Origin: Rhodoplanes tepidamans
Lineage (GTDB): Bacteria; Pseudomonadota; Alphaproteobacteria; Rhizobiales; Xanthobacteraceae
Length of the DNA: 64,000 nt
Reading direction: 5' to 3'
NCBI RefSeq assembly: GCF_030813915.1
Contig: NZ_JAUSUJ010000008.1
Span: 1 to 64,000, forward strand
In this document: piece after piece, positions 39,468-47,828 of the stretch
Numbering within the stretch: the first letter of the stretch is position 1
Layout of the letters: every line of letters begins with the position of its first letter
Notes under the pieces: generated by a model
Told to the model about the DNA's origin: nothing
Seen by the model: the letters and a program-made list of their open reading frames with translations, nothing else
Databases searched by the model: none
Position numbers and translations under genes: made by a program

Positions 39468-40202
39468 TCAGCGCTGGCCGCGCGAGACTCGCTCGATCTC
39501 GGCGCGGACCAGCCGCTCGACCATCTGCGGGAGATTGTCGTCGAGCCAGGCCTTGAGCATCGGCCGCAGCATCTCGCGGACCAGATCCTCGAGGGTGCGG
39601 GCGTTCTGCACCAGCACGGTCTGGGCGAGCGCGTTGAAGGCGGAATCGACCGCGGCCGAGGTGGCCGAGGACATCAGCGGCCGGTCGTCGCGCTCGCGCG
39701 CCGGCCGCTCCGGCAGATCGTCCCAGCCGGACCGCTCGCTGAACACCACGTCGGGATGCCCGTCGACCTTGCGCAGGCCGGGCGCCGCGGTGCGCATGTC
39801 CTCGGTGAGATCGAGGATCTCCTCGGCGGGCGGCTTGGCGGCGGCCGGCTTCGGAGCCGGAGCCGGCGCGGGCGGCGGAGGCGGTGGTGGCGGCGGGGCG
39901 ACTGCGACCGGCGCGGGCTCCGGTTCCGGCTCGGGCTCCGGCGGAGCCGGCTCCTCCTCGGGCGTGGAATCGAAGGTCGCGAACAGCGCGTCGATGTCGT
40001 CCTGGCTGTTGGTCGCGTCGGGCGCCTTCACGGGTGCGGCCGGCGCCGGTGCGGGCGGCGGCGGTGCGACGGCCGCGACCGGAGCCGGCTTCGCCTCCGC
40101 CTTGGCGGCGGGCTTGCCGGTGTCGTCGTCGGCGATGATCCGGCGAATCGACGCCAGGATCTCTTCCATCGACGGCTCTTGCGCCTTTGCCGGTTGGTTC
40201 AT
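39468..40202 (-). CDS. popZ: Polar organizing protein PopZ (DUF2497 family)
   Basis: 244 residues. N-terminal helix with the SMEEILASIRRIIADDD signature, a long Pro/Ala/Glu-rich disordered spacer (about 30-140), and C-terminal oligomerisation helices (LEDLVREMLRPMLKAWLDDNLPQMVERLV). PopZ forms a polar matrix that anchors the ParB-origin complex and recruits cell-cycle kinases; the spacer is family-typical. Located between tolC and, in related genomes, valS. Confidence 0.92.
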   Translation of the reverse strand: MNQPAKAQEPSMEEILASIRRIIADDDTGKPAAKAEAKPAPVAAVAPPPPAPAPAAPVKAPDATNSQDDIDALFATFDSTPEEEPAPPEPEPEPEPAPVAVAPPPPPPPPPAPAPAPKPAAAKPPAEEILDLTEDMRTAAPGLRKVDGHPDVVFSERSGWDDLPERPARERDDRPLMSSATSAAVDSAFNALAQTVLVQNARTLEDLVREMLRPMLKAWLDDNLPQMVERLVRAEIERVSRGQR

Positions 40203-40374
40203 GCGATCCGTTCCCGTTCCCGGTCGCTCCCGGTCGAGCCGACGATCAGAGGGGACGAATCATCGTCCCGGAGCTTGGTTCGCAGTATGAAGCCCGTACG
40301 GCCATGTGCAAGCAATCCAACGACATTACGCCCAGCTCGCGGCCTCGATGCATAGCCCGCATGCTCCCGCGGAG

Positions 40375-41772
40375 TCAGCGTCCGTCCGGGGTGCGGGTGC
40401 CGGCCCAGGCGTCGCGCACCTGATGATAATGGGTGACCGGATCGTAGATCGAGGTCGGCAGCCCGAGCACCACGGGCGACAGCCGACCGACCGCCGCCAG
40501 CAGCGTATAGGAGGCCACCACACGGTCACGCTGCGCCGTCACCAGGGCGACGCGGGCGTTGACGAGCTCCTGCTGGGCGTTGAGGACGTCGAGCGTGGTG
40601 CGCTGACCCACCCGCGCCTCCTCGCGCACGCCGTTGAGCGCGATCTCGGCCGCCGAGACCTGCGCCTGGGTCGCCTCGATCTGGGCCTTGGCGGCATCGA
40701 GCTGGCCCCAGGCCTGCACGACGTTCGCCTGGGCCTGGTCGCGCGCCGTCTCCAGGTCGAGCCGCTTCTGCCCGAGCGTCTCCTTGGCGGAGCGGATCTG
40801 GGCGTAGTTGGCGCCGCCCTGGTAGAGCGGCACCGTGAGCTGGCCGACCACCGAGGCGGTCGTCTGATTGTTGACGGTCGGGCTCGAGTCCCAGGCCCGC
40901 TGCAGGCTCGCCTGTGCGGTCAGGGTCGGCAGAAGGGCGCCCTCGTTGATCCTGACCTGCAGGGCCTGCACGTCGATGCCGAACATCGCCGCGGTGACGT
41001 TCGGGTTCTGGGTGCGGCCGCTGTCGATGGCGGCCGGCAGCACCCGCGGCGACAGCCGGTCGACCGGAGTGGCCGCCGCGAGCTTGCCGGGCTCGACCCC
41101 GATCACCTGCCGGTAGGTCGCCTTCGAGGCCGTGTAGTTCGATTCGGCCGCCGAGACCTGCGAGCGGCCGGCGGCGAGGCGCGACTCGGACTGGGCGACG
41201 TCGGTGCGCGTCACCTCGCCGACCGCGAAGCGGTCGCGGGTCTGGCGCAGCTGCTCCTGCAGCACCTCGACGTTGCGCCGCTGCAGGTCGAGGATCGCGG
41301 TGTCGCGCAGCAGGTTCATGTAGGCCGTGGCGGCGTTGAGCAGGACGTTCTGCTCGATCAGCCGCAGCGTCTCGCGCGCCGCCGACACCTGGCCCTCCGC
41401 CTGGCGGACCCGGTTGCCGGTCTGGTAGCCGTTGAACAGCGTCTGCGTGCCGGTCAGGCCGACCGAGCGCGGCATGAACGTGTCCTCGAGCGAATAGGCC
41501 TGGCCGCTGCTGACGCCGTCGTACTTGGTCCAGGTCTGGCCGACGCTGGCGGTGGCCGAGACGCTCGGCCGGTAGCCGGACAGCGCGGTCGGAACGTTCT
41601 CGTCGGTCGCCCGGACGATGGCGCGCTGGGAGTTGAGCTGCGGGTTGTTCTGGTAGGCCTGGGACAGCGCGCCCGGCAGCGTATCGGCCAGGGTCGCGCC
41701 GGCGGCCCCGGCCACTGCCGTGGCGAGCACCGCTGCGGCGAGCCTCTGCCGATTGGTCGTCGCCCCTGCCAT
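40375..41772 (-). CDS. tolC: TolC-family outer membrane channel
   Basis: 465 residues. Signal peptide (LAAAVLATAVAGAAGATLADT), then the two-fold repeated TolC architecture of long helices and beta-strands: ALSQAYQNNPQL at the start, GQTWTKYDG and the duplicated segment near GQLTVPLYQGGANYAQIRSAKETL. Exit duct for type I secretion and RND efflux; could partner the pump at 19.4-23.8 kb. Sits downstream of pcm, with terminator-like hairpins between. The C-terminal tail is short and unconserved. Confidence 0.94.
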   Translation of the reverse strand: MAGATTNRQRLAAAVLATAVAGAAGATLADTLPGALSQAYQNNPQLNSQRAIVRATDENVPTALSGYRPSVSATASVGQTWTKYDGVSSGQAYSLEDTFMPRSVGLTGTQTLFNGYQTGNRVRQAEGQVSAARETLRLIEQNVLLNAATAYMNLLRDTAILDLQRRNVEVLQEQLRQTRDRFAVGEVTRTDVAQSESRLAAGRSQVSAAESNYTASKATYRQVIGVEPGKLAAATPVDRLSPRVLPAAIDSGRTQNPNVTAAMFGIDVQALQVRINEGALLPTLTAQASLQRAWDSSPTVNNQTTASVVGQLTVPLYQGGANYAQIRSAKETLGQKRLDLETARDQAQANVVQAWGQLDAAKAQIEATQAQVSAAEIALNGVREEARVGQRTTLDVLNAQQELVNARVALVTAQRDRVVASYTLLAAVGRLSPVVLGLPTSIYDPVTHYHQVRDAWAGTRTPDGR

Positions 41773-41855
41773 GGTCTACCCCGACTTCCTGGAACACCTG
41801 AAACGAGCCACGCCGCCGACACGACGCCATGGTGGGTACACAATAAAAACCGAGT

Positions 41856-41878
41856 CCCGCCGTGGAAACCCCGGCGGG
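41856..41878 (-). terminator. Second hairpin in the pcm-tolC gap
   Basis: CCCGCCG (41856-41862) and CGGCGGG (41872-41878) form a 7-bp stem. On the minus strand it is followed after six bases by TTTTTATT, so it may back up the hairpin at 41879-41910 in ending pcm transcription. Confidence 0.45.
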
Positions 41879-41910
41879 AAAAAAGATGCCCGGTGGCGCA
41901 TTCGCGCCAC
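41879..41910 (-). terminator. Terminator downstream of pcm
   Basis: Read on the minus strand: GTGGCGC - GAAT - GCGCCAC (41910 down to 41893), a perfect 7-bp stem with a 4-base loop, followed after eight bases by TTTTTT (41884-41879). It lies just past the pcm stop and ahead of tolC, suggesting tolC has its own promoter. Confidence 0.65.
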
Positions 41911-41933
41911 AGCCCGGCTAGTTTGAATTTACT

Positions 41934-42602
41934 TCAGAAAACAAAGGCCGGCGGCTTCGCGAAGGCGGGCAGCGCCGGGATGCTGGCGTCGAACACGGGG
42001 ATGCCGCTCGGCTCCCGGTTCACCGAACGATAGAGAATCGCCTCGCCCGGAACCTTGGTGGCGACGACCGCGATCAGGCGTCCGCCCTCGGCGAGCTGGG
42101 CGAGCAGCGCCGGCGGCACGGAATCGACCGTCCCGTTGACCAGGATCGCATCGTAGGGCGCGGCCTCCGGCCAGCCCGCCTCGAGCGGCCCGGCGACCAC
42201 GCGGGCGTTGGCGACGCCGGCGGAGGCGAGCAGCCGGCCGGCCGATTCGGCGAGCGCCGGGGTCTCCTCGAGCCCCACCACCTCGGTGACGAGACGCGCC
42301 AGCACCGCGGTCGAGTAGCCGGTGCCGCAGGCCAGGTCGAGCACCCGGTCGGTCTCCGCCAGCTCCAGGGCCTGGATCATCCGGGCCAGCACCATCGGCT
42401 TGATCAGGCAGCGGTCGGGCTTGCCGTGGGCGACCGGCGCGACCGGCAGGTCGCCGTCCATGTAGGCGAGCGCCGCCTTGGCGGCCGGGACGTAGTGCTC
42501 GCGCGGCACATCGAGGAGGGCGTCGATCAGGCGACGATCGGTGACGCCGTTGGGGCGCACCTGGTTGTCGACCATCTTGCGGCGTGCGGCAGCGAAATCC
42601 AT
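41934..42602 (-). CDS. pcm: Protein-L-isoaspartate O-methyltransferase
   Basis: 222 residues. AdoMet-dependent methyltransferase that starts repair of isoaspartyl residues in aged proteins. MDFAAARRKMVDNQVRPNGVTD opening, the SAM-binding VLDLACGTGYSTAVLARL and VVGLEE, and the DAILVNGTVD motif are clear. Starts ATG 42602; the frame continues open upstream through DNA that belongs to dedA on the other strand. Typical neighbour of tolC in Rhizobiales. Confidence 0.93.
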   Translation of the reverse strand: MDFAAARRKMVDNQVRPNGVTDRRLIDALLDVPREHYVPAAKAALAYMDGDLPVAPVAHGKPDRCLIKPMVLARMIQALELAETDRVLDLACGTGYSTAVLARLVTEVVGLEETPALAESAGRLLASAGVANARVVAGPLEAGWPEAAPYDAILVNGTVDSVPPALLAQLAEGGRLIAVVATKVPGEAILYRSVNREPSGIPVFDASIPALPAFAKPPAFVF

Positions 42603-42788
42603 GGGCGCGGCTCCGCTTGCGTCCCCGGCCGGACGCGGATGGCCGGTGTTGTGGAACACGGCCCCGCAAAAGGCAAGGCGACCCTGCCCTGCTCGCCCGC
42701 CCCTCCCCGGCGGAACCGTCGCCGGCGAGGCCCGGTCGCCCGGCGCCTGCGATTCGGTCATGCTGGACCGATCGACCATGGAGCGCGC

Positions 42789-43400
42789 ATGACTTGGCTG
42801 GCCGATCTGGTGGCGGCGCTGGAACCGCTGATCCGAAGCTACGGGGCCGGCGCCGTCTCGGTGATCATCCTGCTCGAATCGTTCGGGATGCCGCTGCCCG
42901 GGGAATCGATGCTGCTGTTCGCCGCGGCGCTGGCCGGCCGCGGCGAGCTGTCCCTGCCGACCCTGATGCTGGGGGCGTGGATCGGTGCCGTCCTCGGCGA
43001 CAACATCGGCTACCTGATCGGGCGCCGGGGTGGGCGGGCGCTGGTGCTGCGCTTCGGCGGACGGGTCGGGCTCGACGCGGCGCGGCTCGCCAGGGTCGAG
43101 GCGGTGTTCGCGCGCTGGGGCCCGCTGACCGTGGCGGGGGCGCGGTTCTTCGCCGTCCTGCGCCAGCTCAACGGCATCGTCGCCGGCACGCTGGCGATGG
43201 AGTGGCGGCGGTTCCTCGTCTTCAACGCGATCGGTGCGGCGCTGTGGGTCGGGCTCTGGATGACGCTCGGCTGGCTGGTCGGCGAGCACGCCGCGGCGCT
43301 GCTGGCCGCGGCCCGGCGCTTCCGGCCCGCCCTCGTCGTCGTCGTCGCGCTCGTCGCCGCGGCGGCCGGCGCCGTCTGGTGGCGACGCCGGGCGGGCTGA
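42789..43400 (+). CDS. DedA-family membrane protein
   Basis: 203 residues. SNARE-associated/DedA domain: LLESFGMPLPGESMLLFAAAL, GDNIGYLIGRRGG and the ARFFAVLRQLNGIVAGTLAM re-entrant region, with four to five membrane segments. DedA proteins act in membrane homeostasis, probably flipping undecaprenyl phosphate or phosphatidylethanolamine. The ATG at 42789 is preceded by GGAGCGCGC. It converges on the MBL hydrolase gene. Confidence 0.9.
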   Translation: MTWLADLVAALEPLIRSYGAGAVSVIILLESFGMPLPGESMLLFAAALAGRGELSLPTLMLGAWIGAVLGDNIGYLIGRRGGRALVLRFGGRVGLDAARLARVEAVFARWGPLTVAGARFFAVLRQLNGIVAGTLAMEWRRFLVFNAIGAALWVGLWMTLGWLVGEHAAALLAAARRFRPALVVVVALVAAAAGAVWWRRRAG

Positions 43401-43411
43401 CGCGGCCCGGT

Positions 43412-44047
43412 TCAGCGCAGGAACGGGTTCGTCTGCCGCTCGTGCCCGATGGTCGAGGTCGGCCCGTGCCCGCAGACGAAGGCGACGTCGTCGCCGAGCG
43501 GCAGGATCTTCTCGGTGATCGAGCGGATCAGGGTGTCGTAGTCGCCGCCCGGCAGGTCGGTGCGGCCGATCGAGCCGCGGAAGAGCACGTCGCCGACCAG
43601 GGCGAAACCCTGGCTGCGATCCACGAAGGCGACGCTGCCGGGCGAGTGGCCGGGACAGTGCAGGATGTCGAGCGTCAGCTCGCCGACCGACACGGTGTCG
43701 CCCTCGTCGAGCCAGCGGTCCGGCACCAGGTCGCGGGCCGGGATGCCGTAGCCGCGGCCGGTCTCGGCGAGGCGCTCCAGCAGGAAGGTGTCGTCGCGGT
43801 GCGGGCCGGTGACCGGCACGCCGAGGCGCTCCCTGAGCTCGGCGGCGCCGCCGGCATGGTCGATGTGGCCGTGGGTGAGCCAGATGCCCTCGACCGCGAT
43901 GCCGGCCTTGGCGATCGCGTCCTCGATGGCGTGCAGCTCGCCGCCGGGATCGACGACGACGCCCGTCCTGGTCGTGTCGCACCACAGCAGCGTGCAGTTC
44001 TGCTGGAACGGCGTGACGGGAACGATGGCGGCACGGGCGCGGGTCAT
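43412..44047 (-). CDS. MBL-fold metallo-hydrolase (glyoxalase II-like)
   Basis: 211 residues. Metal ligands THGHIDH (THxHxDH), His of LHCPGHSPG, Asp of GDVLFRGSIGRTDL, and the final CGHG His are intact, giving a dinuclear metal hydrolase like GloB-type or persulfide-dioxygenase-like proteins. Substrate not determinable. Its ATG overlaps the pgl stop (ATGA), making it the last gene of the pentose-phosphate operon. Confidence 0.9.
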   Translation of the reverse strand: MTRARAAIVPVTPFQQNCTLLWCDTTRTGVVVDPGGELHAIEDAIAKAGIAVEGIWLTHGHIDHAGGAAELRERLGVPVTGPHRDDTFLLERLAETGRGYGIPARDLVPDRWLDEGDTVSVGELTLDILHCPGHSPGSVAFVDRSQGFALVGDVLFRGSIGRTDLPGGDYDTLIRSITEKILPLGDDVAFVCGHGPTSTIGHERQTNPFLR

Positions 44048-44790
44048 GAACGGTCCTTGCTCGGTCTCTCCGGCGCGGCGGCACGATCGACGAGCCACAC
44101 GACCGGTCCCATCGACCGGACCCGCGCGGCGGGCAGATCGTCGCCCGAAAGGACGCGCGAGAGCGCCGGACGCTTGTCGGATCCGGCGACGATGAACAGC
44201 AAGGCGCGGCTCGACGCAAGCGCCTGCAGGGTGAGACTCACGCGCGCCACGTGCGGCGGATGCCCGGCCTCGTCGACGCCGACCACCCAGCGCTCCGTCT
44301 CCTCCACCCCGGGCTGCCCGGGAAACAGCGAGGCGACGTGGCCGTCCGCCCCCATGCCGAGCAGGACGAGGTCGAACAGCGGCCGCGACGGATCGAGCCG
44401 GCCGGCCCCGTACCAGGCGGCGAGCGTGCGGGCATAGGCGTCGGCCGCCGCCTGCGGCGTCGCCGCCGCGGTCGGCACCGCATGGATGCGCTCGGCCGGC
44501 ACGCCGAGCGGCTCCAGCAGGGTCGCCCGGGCCTGGGCGGCGTTGCTCAGCTCGTGCCCGGCCGGCACGAAGCGCTCGTCGCCGAAGAACCAGTCGAGGC
44601 GGTCGACCGGGATTTTGTCGCGCAGCGGCGGCGCCGCGAGCGCCCGATGGACGGGCCCGATGGTGGACCCGCCGGTGAGGCAGACGGCGCCGCGCGGCCC
44701 GACGGTCGCGAGGATGGCCGCGATGCGCCCGGCGGCGGCGGCGACGAGCGCGTCGCGGGTTTCGAATATGGTGAAATCCCGCGCTGTCAT
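44044..44790 (-). CDS. pgl: 6-phosphogluconolactonase
   Basis: 248 residues. Hydrolyses 6-phosphogluconolactone, the product of Zwf. CLTGGSTIGPVHRAL, WFFGDERFVP and LLGMGADGHVASLFPG are typical DevB/Pgl motifs. The start at 44790 (MTARDFTIFETRDA) is the beginning of the conserved domain; longer frames run through the intergenic repeat. Downstream of zwf with a 338-base gap, so possibly with its own promoter, and coupled to the MBL hydrolase. Confidence 0.94.
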   Translation of the reverse strand: MTARDFTIFETRDALVAAAAGRIAAILATVGPRGAVCLTGGSTIGPVHRALAAPPLRDKIPVDRLDWFFGDERFVPAGHELSNAAQARATLLEPLGVPAERIHAVPTAAATPQAAADAYARTLAAWYGAGRLDPSRPLFDLVLLGMGADGHVASLFPGQPGVEETERWVVGVDEAGHPPHVARVSLTLQALASSRALLFIVAGSDKRPALSRVLSGDDLPAARVRSMGPVVWLVDRAAAPERPSKDRS

Positions 44791-44857
44791 GAGTGCGCGT
44801 CCGAACCGCGGCGCGCTCGCCCTGGGCCACCCCCCTCCCGTCGCGCATGGCGCGAAG

Positions 44858-44880
44858 CCCTCCCCCACGAGGGGGGAGGG
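44858..44880. repeat. CCCTCCCCC hairpin element, left copy
   Basis: CCCTCCCCC - ACGA - GGGGGGAGGG, a 9-bp stem with a 4-base loop upstream of pgl. The same type of hairpin recurs at 45039. Confidence 0.65.
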
Positions 44881-45038
44881 AGCCGGCTGGGTCTCGCGGC
44901 TGCGCCATCAGTCATGGCCACACGCTCTCCTGAGGACGCCCTGATTGATAATGGATCATCTGATAACAAAGCATCTGACGACGGATCGGTAGGAGATCAA
45001 ACCGATCATTTGAACTTCTGAGCCCGCGGCTCCAGCGG

Positions 45039-45063
45039 TCCCTCCCCCCTGGTGGGGGAGGGA
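45039..45063. repeat. CCCTCCCCC hairpin element, right copy
   Basis: TCCCTCCCCC - CTGGT - GGGGGAGGGA, a 10-bp stem with a 5-base loop about 65 bases beyond the zwf stop. Followed by ACAGGGAGAGGGTGAG, a tail often attached to this element in alphaproteobacteria as I recall. It could act as a transcript 3'-end structure for zwf. Confidence 0.6.
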
Positions 45064-45128
45064 CAGGGAGAGGGTGAGCCCCGGCGAACAGACTCCCGAT
45101 ATGCCCGGCACAATCGAGCAGCCCATCG

Positions 45129-46652
45129 TTATCCGCAGATCGGGCGCCAGCGGCGGCCGTGGTCGCCGATCAGCTGGTGGGCCTCCTCGGGTCCGTCGGT
45201 GCCGGCCTTGTAGAAGGCGAGCCCGTCGGAGCCGGCCTGCGCCCAGGCGTCGAGGAAGGGCTGCACGGCGCGCCAGCCGGCCTCCACCCCGTCGGCCCGC
45301 TGGAACAGGATCGCGTCGCCGATCATGCAGTCGTAGATCAGCGTCTCGTAGCCGGTCGACGGCGCCGCCTCGAAGTGGTCCTTGTAGCGGAACGTCATGT
45401 CGACCCCGTCGATGGCGACCGACGGGCCCGGGACCTTGGCGTTGAACTGCAGCGCGATCCCCTCCTCCGGCGCGATCCCGACGGTGAGGAAGTTCTCGGC
45501 CAGATGCTCGACCGGCATGTGGCGGAACATCGACAACGGCGCCTGCTTGAACTTGATCGCGATCTCGCTGCGCCGGGCGCACAGCGCCTTGCCGGTGCGC
45601 AGGAAGAAGGGCACGCCGGCCCAGCGCCAGTTGTCGATCGTCAGGCCGAGCGCCACGTAGGTCTCGGTGGCGCTCCCGGGCGGCACGTCCGGGGTGGCGC
45701 GATAGTCCGGGATGTCCTCCCGGCCGACCCGGCCGGCGAGGTACTGGCCGCGCACCGAGCGGCGCAGCGCCTCCTCCGCGGTGTCGATCTTGATCTCGTC
45801 GAGCACGGCGGCCTTGGCGCCGCGCACCGAGCGGGCGTCGAACCGCGACGGCGGCTCCATCGCGACCAGCGACAGGAGCTGGAACAGATGGTTGGGCACC
45901 ATGTCGCGCAGCGCGCCGGTGGCGTCGTAGAATTTTCCGCGCCGGCCGACCGGCAGCGTCTCGGCCACCGTGATCTGCACCTGGTCGATGTGGTCGCGGT
46001 TCCAGATCGGCTCGAACAGGCCGTTGGCGAACCGCATCACCATGATGTTCTGCACCGTCTCCTTGCCGAGATAGTGGTCGATGCGGAAGATCTGGTGCTC
46101 CTCGAACACCGCGAGGAGCTCGCGGTTGAGCGCCTGCGCCGAGGCCAGGTCGGTGCCGAACGGCTTCTCGACGATGAGGCGCCGCCAGGCGCCGTTCTCC
46201 TCGGCGGCGAGCCCGGTGCGGCCGAGCGCGCGGGCGATCGGCGCGAAGGCGGTCGGCGGCGTGGCGAGATAGAAGAGCCGGTTGCCGCGGGTGCCGCGGC
46301 GCGCCTCGATCTGCCGCAGCCGCTCGCCCAGCCGGTCGAACGACGCGTCGTCCTCGGGGCCGCCCTGGACATAGGTGACGCAGGCGAGCAGACGCTCGAC
46401 CACGTCCGGCTCGACCTTGCGGGTGGCGAACTTCCCCAGCGCGTCGCGCAGCCCGGCGCAGAACGCCTCTGTGGTCATCTCGCCGCGGGCGACGCCGACG
46501 ATGGAGAACGCCTCGGGCAGCAGGCCCGTCGCGGCGAGATTGTAGAGGGCCGGCACCAGGAGCCGGTGGGTCAGGTCGCCGGACGCGCCGAACACCACGA
46601 AGCAGCACGGATCCGCCGGGGGAACGATCCGTGCGCCGTTCTTGGCCGTCAC
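45129..46652 (-). CDS. zwf: Glucose-6-phosphate 1-dehydrogenase
   Basis: 507 residues. First oxidative step of the pentose-phosphate and Entner-Doudoroff routes. Nucleotide loop [22 protein letters not shown], substrate motif RIDHYLGKE with the catalytic His region, and [11 protein letters not shown] are intact. Begins with GTG at 46652, which overlaps the gnd TGA (GTGA), so it is translationally coupled to gnd; no in-frame ATG would preserve the N-terminus. Confidence 0.95.
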   Translation of the reverse strand: MTAKNGARIVPPADPCCFVVFGASGDLTHRLLVPALYNLAATGLLPEAFSIVGVARGEMTTEAFCAGLRDALGKFATRKVEPDVVERLLACVTYVQGGPEDDASFDRLGERLRQIEARRGTRGNRLFYLATPPTAFAPIARALGRTGLAAEENGAWRRLIVEKPFGTDLASAQALNRELLAVFEEHQIFRIDHYLGKETVQNIMVMRFANGLFEPIWNRDHIDQVQITVAETLPVGRRGKFYDATGALRDMVPNHLFQLLSLVAMEPPSRFDARSVRGAKAAVLDEIKIDTAEEALRRSVRGQYLAGRVGREDIPDYRATPDVPPGSATETYVALGLTIDNWRWAGVPFFLRTGKALCARRSEIAIKFKQAPLSMFRHMPVEHLAENFLTVGIAPEEGIALQFNAKVPGPSVAIDGVDMTFRYKDHFEAAPSTGYETLIYDCMIGDAILFQRADGVEAGWRAVQPFLDAWAQAGSDGLAFYKAGTDGPEEAHQLIGDHGRRWRPICG

Positions 46653-47677
46653 GCCTCGGCCTTCGGCGCGAGGGGAGCCGCGGCGAGGGGAGCCGTCGCG
46701 AGGGCCTTGGGCTCGATATGGCCGCCGAAGCCCTGCCGCATCGCCGAGAGGATCTTCTCGCCGAAGGTGTGATCGCGTCGTGATCTGAAGCGGGCATAGA
46801 GGGCCGCCGACAGCACGTCGGCCGGCACCGCCTCGTCCACGGCCGCCATGATGGTCCACCGCCCCTCGCCCGAGTCCTCGACATAGCCCGTGTAGTCGCC
46901 GAGCTCGGCATCGCGGGTGAGCGCCGCGGCGGTGAGGTCGAGCAGCCACGAGGTGATCACGCTGCCGCGCCGCCACGTCTCGGCGATGTCGGTGAGGTCG
47001 AAGTTGAAGCGCTCCTCCTTGGGCAGCGCCTCGCTGCCGGCGTTCTTGAGGATGTCGAAGCCCTCGGCATAGGCCTGCATCAGGCCGTACTCGATGCCGT
47101 TGTGGATCATCTTGACGAAATGTCCGGCGCCGCTCGGCCCGGCGTGCAGGTAGCCGCGCTCCGGCCGCGTGTCGCGGCCCCCCCGCTGCGGCGTCGCCGG
47201 GATGTCGCCGGCGCCCGGAGCCAGGGTGGCGAAGATCGGATCGAGCCGCTTCACCACCTCCTTCTCGCCGCCGATCATCATGCAGTAGCCGCGTTCGAGG
47301 CCCCAGACGCCGCCCGAGGTGCCGACGTCGACATAGTGGACGCCGCGCTGCTTGAGCCAGCGGGCGCGGCGGATGTCGTCCTTCCAGAAGGTGTTGCCGC
47401 CGTCGATGACGATGTCGCCGGCGGCGAGCAGCCCCGACAGCGTCTCGATGGTGCTCTCGGTGATCGGGCCGGCCGGGAGCATCACCCAGACGACGCGCGG
47501 CGCCTCGAGCTTCTTCAGCAGATCCTCGATGTCGGTGGCGCCGACGGCGCCGTCGGTCACCAGCGCCGAGACGGCGCGCGCGTCGCGATCCCAGACGGCC
47601 GCCGTGTGGCCGTCCCGCATCAGGCGGCGCACGATGTTGCCGCCCATCCGTCCGAGCCCGATCATCCCGATCTGCAT
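46649..47677 (-). CDS. gnd: 6-phosphogluconate dehydrogenase, decarboxylating (short, YqeC/GndA-type)
   Basis: 342 residues. [18 protein letters not shown] is the NAD(P) site and [12 protein letters not shown] and [19 protein letters not shown] the substrate region; shorter than the 470-residue classical Gnd, like the YqeC-type enzymes. Decarboxylates 6-phosphogluconate to ribulose 5-phosphate. AAGGAG six bases before ATG 47677 fixes the start. Between tal-pgi and zwf; fold-back repeat copy 5 lies just upstream. Confidence 0.94.
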   Translation of the reverse strand: MQIGMIGLGRMGGNIVRRLMRDGHTAAVWDRDARAVSALVTDGAVGATDIEDLLKKLEAPRVVWVMLPAGPITESTIETLSGLLAAGDIVIDGGNTFWKDDIRRARWLKQRGVHYVDVGTSGGVWGLERGYCMMIGGEKEVVKRLDPIFATLAPGAGDIPATPQRGGRDTRPERGYLHAGPSGAGHFVKMIHNGIEYGLMQAYAEGFDILKNAGSEALPKEERFNFDLTDIAETWRRGSVITSWLLDLTAAALTRDAELGDYTGYVEDSGEGRWTIMAAVDEAVPADVLSAALYARFRSRRDHTFGEKILSAMRQGFGGHIEPKALATAPLAAAPLAPKAEA

Positions 47678-47702
47678 CGTGTTCTCCTTCTCCATCAGGC
47701 TG

Positions 47703-47809
47703 GTCGTTGCGGGGCGCTGCGGCGCAGCGAACCCGGAATCCAACCACGAATGCCGAGCGTGCCGCTGGATTCCGGGTTCGCGGACCTCTGGTCCGCGCCC
47801 CGGAACGAC
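47703..47809. repeat. REP-like fold-back repeat, copy 5 (between tal-pgi and gnd)
   Basis: 107 bp, the most diverged copy: outer arms begin GTCGTTGCGGGGC and end CCCCGGAACGAC, inner arms intact. It sits in the 151-base gap between two co-directional genes, ending 26 bases before the gnd start. Confidence 0.88.
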
Positions 47810-47828
47810 GAAGCGTAGAGCCGTGGCT

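Larger units (their letters stand above)
44791..45128. other. zwf-pgl intergenic region: AT-rich core between two GC hairpins
   Basis: No gene is supported. Two C/G-run hairpins, CCCTCCCCC...GGGGGGAGGG (44858-44880) and TCCCTCCCCC...GGGGGAGGGA (45039-45063), look like copies of one dispersed element. Between them about 44930-45020 is strikingly AT-rich and contains a perfect inverted repeat GATCGGT (44984-44990) / ACCGATC (45001-45007) and the near-direct repeat CATCTGAT/CATCTGAC. It may hold a pgl promoter and operator or be a relic of inserted DNA. Confidence 0.55.

Noticed and set aside
42603..44219. Large upstream extension of Pcm through dedA and the MBL hydrolase
   Set aside because: The frame is merely open; it is antisense to dedA and the family start is MDFAAARRKMVDNQ at 42602.
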